A DNA stretch of 64,000 bases, from assembly GCF_018326265.1 (NCBI RefSeq), contig NZ_AP023360.1, positions 5,427,501 to 5,491,500 on the forward strand, in the 5' to 3' direction. The stretch is from Catellatospora sp. IY07-71 (GTDB lineage Bacteria > Actinomycetota > Actinomycetes > Mycobacteriales > Micromonosporaceae). The stretch's first letter is position 1; each line of letters opens with the position of its first letter. The notes beneath the pieces are model-generated. The model ran no database searches, was not told the origin of the DNA, and saw only the letters and a program-made list of their open reading frames with translations. The position numbers were made by a program, and so were the translations under genes. Shown here piece after piece: positions 59,209 through 64,000 of this stretch.

Positions 59209-59358
59209 TCAGCCCTTCGTGGTCTCCGGCGGCGGGTCCTTCGGGTTGATGGCCGAGACGGCGCCGCGCTCGGCGGCCGTCGCGGCCGTCAGCGCGGTGC
59301 CGCCCAGCACTGCGGCCAGCAGGGCCGCGACAGCGGCCACCCGGGTGGTCACGGACAT
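59209..59358 (-). CDS. Small secreted peptide B (49 aa), unknown
   Basis: A 49-aa product: a hydrophobic signal-like segment (TTRVAAVAALLAAVLGGTALTA, ending TAAA-like ATAAE) and a C-terminal tail ERGAVSAINPKDPPPETTKG. GAAGGAG precedes the ATG at 59358 by 6 bases, a near-ideal ribosome site; an in-frame ATG at 59376 overlaps the hydroxylase stop. It is the third gene of the peptide A-hydroxylase-peptide B operon and is followed by a strong hairpin. The tail ends in Pro/Lys/Gly, as does peptide C at 63.6 kb. I know no family; a secreted signal or toxin-like peptide is one reading. Confidence 0.6.
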   Translation of the reverse strand: MSVTTRVAAVAALLAAVLGGTALTAATAAERGAVSAINPKDPPPETTKG

Positions 59359-59375
59359 GCGGTGCTCCTTCGTCA

Positions 59376-60395
59376 TCAGGCCGCACCGGTGGCGTGCGGC
59401 TCGGACAGGTAGGTGTTGCCGCCGGGCACGGCGAACCGGTGGAAGCTCACGGTGACGGCCGGATCCAGCGCCCGTACCCAGTGCCACCAGCCGAGCGGGA
59501 TGAACAGCGCCTCGCCCGGCTCCAGGACGGTCTCCAGCACGGTCGCCGACGCGTAGTCGGGGAACCGCGACAGGTCGGGGGACTCCGCGTCGACGTGGCT
59601 GAACGTGCCGCCGCGCGGATACACCAGGTGCCGCTGGAACGACGGCACCAGCCGCACCCGTTTGCGGCCGAGCACCTGGCACAGCAGGATGTTCATGTTG
59701 TCGTGGTGCAGCGGCGTGACCGTGCCCGCCGGGCCCAGCAGCAGCGTCATCTCCTCCGGCAGCACGTCGTCCGGCACGATCCCGGCCGGTGGCACGATGT
59801 CCTCGCGCATGCCCGCCAGGCCGTCACGCCGCCAGTTCTCGTTGCGCGGCACCATGTAGTTGTCGTTGCTCGGGCCTGCCGCGACCAGGTCCAGGTAGCT
59901 GCCGAACGGCATCGGCGTGCGGTGGTCGTCGTAGCGCCAGGCGTGGTCCGGATCGGCCTCCCGGCCCGTCATCACCTCGACCGTCACGTCGCCGAACCGG
60001 CGGCGCAGCTCGTCGAACGTCCACTCGCGCGCCGGGCTGCCGTCGAGCAGCCCCTGCAGCACCACGGGCCGGTGGCCGTGGTAGTACCGGGCGAAGAACT
60101 CCGCGGGCGCGACGTCGCGGCGCCGTTCCAGCAGGCCGCCGCCGTCGGCCGCGCGCAGCTGCCCGTACGCGTCCAGCAGCGCCTCGGCCCGGCCGTACTC
60201 GGCGGCGATCCGCCGGGCGGCGGCCAGGTACGGGTGGGCCGAGGCCCGCTCGACCTCCGCCGCGGCGGCCACCGGGTCGTGCCCGGCGTTGCGCAGCGCC
60301 GCGACGATCTCGCCGTCCGGCACGCCGAGGGCGACGTTCTCGGCCACCCAGCTGCGCCAGCTCGCGTCCAGGGCGGTCACCGACGGTGCGGTCAC
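59376..60395 (-). CDS. Cupin_8/JmjC-type Fe(II)/2-oxoglutarate hydroxylase
   Basis: A 339-aa protein. The C-terminal 220 residues are a JmjC/cupin-like 2OG oxygenase of the FIH type: RPVVLQGLLDGSPAREWTFD, then TPLHHDNMNILLCQVLGRK with metal ligands His230 and Asp232, the 2OG-binding region after it, and PLGWWHWVRAL with the distal His305. Such enzymes hydroxylate protein or peptide side chains (Asn, Asp, His, Arg). The N-terminal 110 residues are helical and may bind substrate. The GTG start at 60395 overlaps the stop of the 52-aa peptide gene (GTGA), showing translational coupling, and suggests the peptide could be its substrate. Confidence 0.85.
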   Translation of the reverse strand: MTAPSVTALDASWRSWVAENVALGVPDGEIVAALRNAGHDPVAAAAEVERASAHPYLAAARRIAAEYGRAEALLDAYGQLRAADGGGLLERRRDVAPAEFFARYYHGHRPVVLQGLLDGSPAREWTFDELRRRFGDVTVEVMTGREADPDHAWRYDDHRTPMPFGSYLDLVAAGPSNDNYMVPRNENWRRDGLAGMREDIVPPAGIVPDDVLPEEMTLLLGPAGTVTPLHHDNMNILLCQVLGRKRVRLVPSFQRHLVYPRGGTFSHVDAESPDLSRFPDYASATVLETVLEPGEALFIPLGWWHWVRALDPAVTVSFHRFAVPGGNTYLSEPHATGAA

Positions 60396-60550
60396 GCCCC
60401 GGCCTCGCTGCCCGGCGCCGGTGGCGGGGTGGGCCGGCGCGGCGCCCGCGCAGGCAGGGTGATGCACTCGACGTAGTTGCTGCGCACGTGCGCCGGGATC
60501 GAGTCGGGCGCGCCGCCCGCACCCGCGACGGGACGAAGGGTCGGCTTCAT
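60392..60550 (-). CDS. Small peptide A (52 aa), possible substrate of the coupled hydroxylase
   Basis: A 52-aa product with no signal peptide: MKPTLRPVAGAGGAPD, then IPAHVRSNYVECITLPARAP and a Pro-rich tail ending PGSEAGA. AGGAG lies 5 bases before ATG 60550. The stop TGA overlaps the GTG of the hydroxylase gene, so the two are co-translated. Size, position ahead of a 2OG hydroxylase and a central N-Y-V-E-C segment make it a candidate precursor peptide, but no known RiPP leader is recognised. It could also be just a small regulatory protein. Confidence 0.6.
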   Translation of the reverse strand: MKPTLRPVAGAGGAPDSIPAHVRSNYVECITLPARAPRRPTPPPAPGSEAGA

Positions 60551-60620
60551 CGAGGCTCCTGTCGGCCGGGCGGCGGGCAGGTCCCGCCGCGCCCGGTCAA
60601 CCTGCCGCCGCCCGCTCGCA

Positions 60621-60643
60621 GCACGCGTGCAACGCGCTTGCAC
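60621..60643. promoter_or_regulatory. Overlapping palindromes in the divergent AfsR/peptide promoter region
   Basis: GCACGCGTGC (60621-60630) is a perfect palindrome, and GTGCAA-CGCGC-TTGCAC (60627-60643) is an inverted repeat with 6-bp arms. They lie between the peptide A start (60550, minus) and the AfsR-type start (60739, plus), where one regulator could control both. Confidence 0.5.
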
Positions 60644-60738
60644 CGCAGCTCAGCCCCTACCCGCCGCCGCTGTGGGCAGCCATGTGCACCGCGCCGGTAC
60701 CGTGTGTCACCGCTGTCGACACACCGCCGAGGAGTCAC

Positions 60739-63588
60739 GTGGAGTTCCGGATCCTGGGGCCGTTGGAGGTCCACTCCGGTGGCAGCGACCTCAACCTGGG
60801 CGGACCCAAGCCGCGCCTGATCCTCGCCTCGCTGCTGCTGGCGGGACGCGGGGTCGTCACCGTGGACCGGCTCATCGCCAACGCGTGGGGCGAGCAGCCG
60901 CCGCCGAGCGCGGTCAACGCGCTGCAGACCTACGTGTCCCGGCTGCGCGCGGCGCTCGGCGGCGACACCCTGTCCCGCCGACCGGCCGGCTACCTGCTCG
61001 ACATCGCGGCCGACCAGGTCGACGCGCACCGGTTCGAGCAGGCCCTGGCCGGCGGCCGCCGCCTCCTGGCCGCGGGGGACAGTGCGGCGGCGCTGGACGC
61101 GCTGGCCGCGGCGCAGGCCCTGTGGCGTGGTGGAGTGCTGTCCGACCTGTCCGAGGCACCCTTCGCCCAGGGCGAGATCCTGCGCCTGTCCGAACTGCGG
61201 CTGGTGGCGGCCGAGACGCACGCCGAGGCGCTGCTGGCCGCCGGGCGCACCGCCGAGGCCGTCGCCGCCGCCCACGCCCTGGTCGCCGAGCACCCGCTGC
61301 GCGAACGCGCCCGCGCCCACCTCATGCTGGCCCTGTACCGCGACGGCCGCACCACCGAGGCCCTCGACGCCTACCGGGAAGCCCGGCGGCTGCTCAACGA
61401 GGAGTTCGGCATCGACCCGGGCACGCAGCTGACCGCGCTGGAAGGCGCGATCCTGCGCCAGGACCCGGCCCTGACGCCGGCTCACCCGGTGCCCGCCGGC
61501 CCGGCACACCAGCCCTCGCCGTCGGCGGTCCAGGCCCCGGCCAGGCCCTTGGCCAAGACGCAGGCGAGCGGCCAGGCAGGACAGCTCGGCCGGGTGGATC
61601 TGCCTGCCGACAGGTTCATCGGCCGGCAGCGGGAGACGGCCTGGATCCACCACGCCCTGACCGAGCACCGCCTGGTCACCCTCACCGGACCCGGCGGCAG
61701 TGGTAAGACCCGCCTGGCCCGGCACGCCTGCCACGACCGCGGACTGCCCGTCCACCTGGCTGAACTCGCCGAGCTGACCGACGCCACGCTGCTGGAGGCC
61801 ACCCTGGCCCAGGCGTTCGGGCTCGCCGTGCTCGCCGACCTCACCACCGTGGCGGCGGCGCTCGGCGACGGCCCCGTCCTGCTGCTGCTGGACAACTGCG
61901 AGCACCTGACGCAGGAGCTGGCGCCGGTGGTGGCGCGCCTGCTGGCCGACGTGCCGGGGCTGCGGATCGTCGCCACCAGCCGCAGCCCGCTCGGCGTGGC
62001 GGGGGAGCGGTTGCTGCCGGTGGAGCCGCTCGGCCTGGCCGAGGCCGCCGAACTGTTCGGCGACCGGGCCGCCGCGCTGTCCCCGCACTGGCGGCCCACC
62101 GCCGAGGAGCTGACGACGGTCCGCGGCATCTGCGCGTCCGTCGACGGCCTGCCGTTGGCCGTGGAGCTGGCCGCCGGTCAGACGGTCGTCCTGTCCCCGG
62201 CCCAGATCCTCGCCGGGCTGGACCGGCTGGAGGCGGGCAGCCTGCGCCGGGACCTGCCCGACCGGCACCGCACCATGCGCAACACCATCGACGTCAGCCA
62301 CCGGCTGCTCGACGACGGCCAGCGCGACCTGTTCGGCCGGCTCAGCGTGTTCGCGGGGGCCTTCGACCTCGACGCCGCGGCAGCCGTGGCGGGCACCGCC
62401 GCCGGCGGGATCCTGCCCGCGCTGACCGGCCTCATCACCGGATCCATGCTGGCCACCGTGCCGGACACCAGCCCCCGCCGCTACCGGATGCTGCAGACCC
62501 TGCGCCAGTACGCCGACCGCGGCCTGAGCGAACCGGACCGCCTGGACCTGCGCCGGCGGCACCTGCGGTGGATCTCGCCGCTGGCCGCCGAGGCCGATCG
62601 CGGGCTGCGCGGGGCCGACGCCCCGCACTGGCTCGCGGTGCTGCGCTCGGCGCAGGCCGACGTGCGCGCCGCGCTCGGCCACGCCCTTTCCGGTGCGGAC
62701 CCGCACGCCGGGCTGCGCCTGGCCGCCGACGCGTCATGGTTCTGGTACCAGCGCGGACACATCGCGGAGGGGCACCGCTGGCTGCTCGGCGCGCTGGACG
62801 CCGCCCCGGAGGCGCCGGCCGAGGACCGGGCCCGCGCGCTGACCGGTTTGGCCTGCCTGCGCTACCTCATCGGGGACTTCGTCGGCGCGGGGCAGGCCAT
62901 CACCACCGCCGTCGAGCTGGCGACCGCGGGCGGCAGCGCGGCCACCCTCGCCCGCGCGCACGCTTACCACACCTACTACCTGGCGCTGGTCGGGCGCGGG
63001 GAGGACGCGGCGGCCGCCGCCCGGGGCGCGGTCGCACGGTCGCGGGACACCGGGCTGGACTGGCTGCTGGCCGAGGCGCTGATCATCGCGGGGTTCGTGG
63101 CGCGGCTGCGCGGCGACGCCGAGGCGGCGGCGTCCACCCTGGACGAGTCGGTCGAGGTCGGCGACCGGTGCGGCTTCGCGTGGGCGGCCGGCTCGGGCCT
63201 GTGGAACCGGGCCGGTCTGGCCGTCGACCTCGGCGACCTCGACACGGCGGAGCGGGCCGTCCGCCGGGCCGTACGCGAGCTGGACCGCCACGACGACCTC
63301 ACCGGCTGGCTGACCTGCCTGAACCTGCTTGCCGGGATCCTCAGCATGACCGGCCGCGGTTACGACGGGGCGGTGCTGCTCGGTGCGGTGCAGGCCCTGG
63401 GCGGCCGGGTCGGCTACGACCCGCTGCGGATGGACCCGCTCAACGGCGAGCGCACCGTCGCCGCGGTGGCCGCGTCGGTGACCGCCGCCGACCACGCCGC
63501 CGCGCTGCGGCAGGGTGCCGGCCTGAGCCGTGCGGAGGTCAGCGCGTTCGTGACCGCGACGGACGGCGCCGCGCCCCACCGGAGCTGA
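60739..63588 (+). CDS. AfsR/SARP-family transcriptional regulator with NTPase and TPR domains
   Basis: A 949-aa regulator. Residues about 1-90 are an OmpR-type winged helix (FRILGPLEV, GGPKPRLILASLLL, VNALQTYVSRLRAALG). Residues about 95-245 are the BTAD domain (DAHRFEQALAGG to DPGTQLTALE). An NB-ARC-like NTPase follows: Walker A GPGGSGKT near 317, Walker B VLLLLDNCEH near 385, IVATSRSPLG, and GLPLAVELAA. The last 300 residues are TPR-like helices. Such regulators activate secondary-metabolite or developmental genes after ligand or partner sensing. GTG 60739 follows GAGGAG. It is divergent from the peptide A-hydroxylase-peptide B operon and convergent with peptide C. Confidence 0.9.
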   Translation: MEFRILGPLEVHSGGSDLNLGGPKPRLILASLLLAGRGVVTVDRLIANAWGEQPPPSAVNALQTYVSRLRAALGGDTLSRRPAGYLLDIAADQVDAHRFEQALAGGRRLLAAGDSAAALDALAAAQALWRGGVLSDLSEAPFAQGEILRLSELRLVAAETHAEALLAAGRTAEAVAAAHALVAEHPLRERARAHLMLALYRDGRTTEALDAYREARRLLNEEFGIDPGTQLTALEGAILRQDPALTPAHPVPAGPAHQPSPSAVQAPARPLAKTQASGQAGQLGRVDLPADRFIGRQRETAWIHHALTEHRLVTLTGPGGSGKTRLARHACHDRGLPVHLAELAELTDATLLEATLAQAFGLAVLADLTTVAAALGDGPVLLLLDNCEHLTQELAPVVARLLADVPGLRIVATSRSPLGVAGERLLPVEPLGLAEAAELFGDRAAALSPHWRPTAEELTTVRGICASVDGLPLAVELAAGQTVVLSPAQILAGLDRLEAGSLRRDLPDRHRTMRNTIDVSHRLLDDGQRDLFGRLSVFAGAFDLDAAAAVAGTAAGGILPALTGLITGSMLATVPDTSPRRYRMLQTLRQYADRGLSEPDRLDLRRRHLRWISPLAAEADRGLRGADAPHWLAVLRSAQADVRAALGHALSGADPHAGLRLAADASWFWYQRGHIAEGHRWLLGALDAAPEAPAEDRARALTGLACLRYLIGDFVGAGQAITTAVELATAGGSAATLARAHAYHTYYLALVGRGEDAAAAARGAVARSRDTGLDWLLAEALIIAGFVARLRGDAEAAASTLDESVEVGDRCGFAWAAGSGLWNRAGLAVDLGDLDTAERAVRRAVRELDRHDDLTGWLTCLNLLAGILSMTGRGYDGAVLLGAVQALGGRVGYDPLRMDPLNGERTVAAVAASVTAADHAAALRQGAGLSRAEVSAFVTATDGAAPHRS

Positions 63589-63598
63589 TCGCGCCCGC

Positions 63599-63769
63599 TC
63601 AGCCGCGCGGGCCCTTCGGCGGGATGTCGTACACCTCGGCGACGGTGCGCGGCGGCACCGTCGCCACGGCCCGCAGCGCGGCGGCCACGGCCGGCGCCAG
63701 GGTCAGGGCCAGCGCCAGGGTCAGGGCCGGCAGGACCGGGGCGGCCCCGCGGATGGTGGTGGTCGGCAT
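63599..63769 (-). CDS. Small secreted peptide C (56 aa), unknown
   Basis: A 56-aa product: MPTTTIRGAAPVLPALTLAL begins a hydrophobic signal-like region, and the tail after about residue 32 reads RAVATVPPRTVAEVYDIPPKGPRG. AGGAGG precedes the ATG at 63769 by 5 bases, a strong ribosome site. It ends 10 bases from the convergent AfsR-type stop. The Pro/Lys/Gly-ended tail resembles that of peptide B. No family is known to me. A cleaved signal peptide would release about 20-25 residues. Confidence 0.55.
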   Translation of the reverse strand: MPTTTIRGAAPVLPALTLALALTLAPAVAAALRAVATVPPRTVAEVYDIPPKGPRG

Positions 63770-63941
63770 GTCCGCCTCCTCAGTGCTCGGCATCGGCGGT
63801 CCGGCCCGCCGCACGGCGGGTGCGGTGGGCCGGATCGCGCCGAGCATGCCGGTGGCGCCGTGCCACGGGCGTGCAGTCGGCGTGCAGCCGGCCCGCGGGC
63901 TGGGTGGCGCGGCGCCGGATCCGCCGGCCGGTGCGGTCCGC

Positions 63942-64000
63942 TCAGGCGCAGGCCGACAGGACGGTCTTCTCCGCGGTTCGCAGCGCGGGCGACTCGATCA
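63942..64000 (-). CDS. Possible 3' end of a gene truncated by the right window edge
   Basis: A minus-strand frame enters from the right edge and ends at TGA 63942-63944: ...IESPALRTAEKTVLSACA. It is 19 residues long in the window, with G/C third positions. No identity can be given; it may equally be chance. Confidence 0.3.
   Translation of the reverse strand, partial: IESPALRTAEKTVLSACA

Noticed and set aside
63770-63941. Further gene between peptide C and the right-edge frame
   Set aside because: 172 bp with no ribosome site or frame worth calling.

Overview
The window is about 72% GC. Its long, densely packed genes, GTG/TTG starts, SARP/AfsR-type regulator, Ser/Thr kinase, many secreted enzymes and SCO2521-2524-type gene block point to a filamentous actinomycete, most likely Micromonosporaceae (Actinoplanes/Catellatospora-like). 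That placement is an inference from gene content. I saw no rRNA, tRNA or CRISPR array.

Layout. 1-3 kb: a left-truncated WD40-KAP NTPase. 3.1-4.1 kb: a D-amino-acid oxidase. 4.3-10.1 kb: an uncharacterised actinobacterial block (SCO2521, a two-TM membrane protein, and SCO2522, SCO2523 and SCO2524 families). 10.4-11.6 kb: an aminotransferase. 11.7-18 kb: a multidomain redox protein (FHA, IDO-like heme dioxygenase, FAD/NAD(P)H reductase, cytochrome b5), a CBS protein and a PrpE-type acyl-CoA synthetase. 18-29 kb: a LasA-like M23 peptidase, a Ser/Thr kinase, a methyltransferase, a DUF1996/CBM protein, a two-component system with a membrane-anchored protein, and PadR with signal peptidase I. 29-45 kb: secreted glycosidase and peptidases (GH2, M23, M15, S15-like) mixed with small housekeeping and regulatory genes.

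45.4-50.6 kb: a five-gene minus-strand operon (MFS exporter, DUF6817-like, two-TM/PLD-like protein, PanB-like enzyme, SGNH hydrolase). Its third gene is split by a 923-bp IS5-type element. Removing the element and one 5-bp target copy restores the reading frame. 50.8-54 kb: a rifampicin monooxygenase (rox) with a possible leader peptide, a TPR protein and a lipoprotein hydrolase. 54-59 kb: CutC, an AlkZ-like protein, and a P450 with a fused ferredoxin-reductase.

59.2-63.8 kb: a compact, unfamiliar locus. It has a 52-aa peptide gene translationally coupled to a JmjC/cupin hydroxylase, then a 49-aa signal-like peptide and a terminator. A divergent AfsR-type regulator follows, separated by a palindrome, and a second 56-aa signal-like peptide lies convergent to it. 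The strongest candidates for undescribed biology are this peptide/hydroxylase/AfsR locus, the dioxygenase-reductase-b5 fusion, and the IS-interrupted operon.
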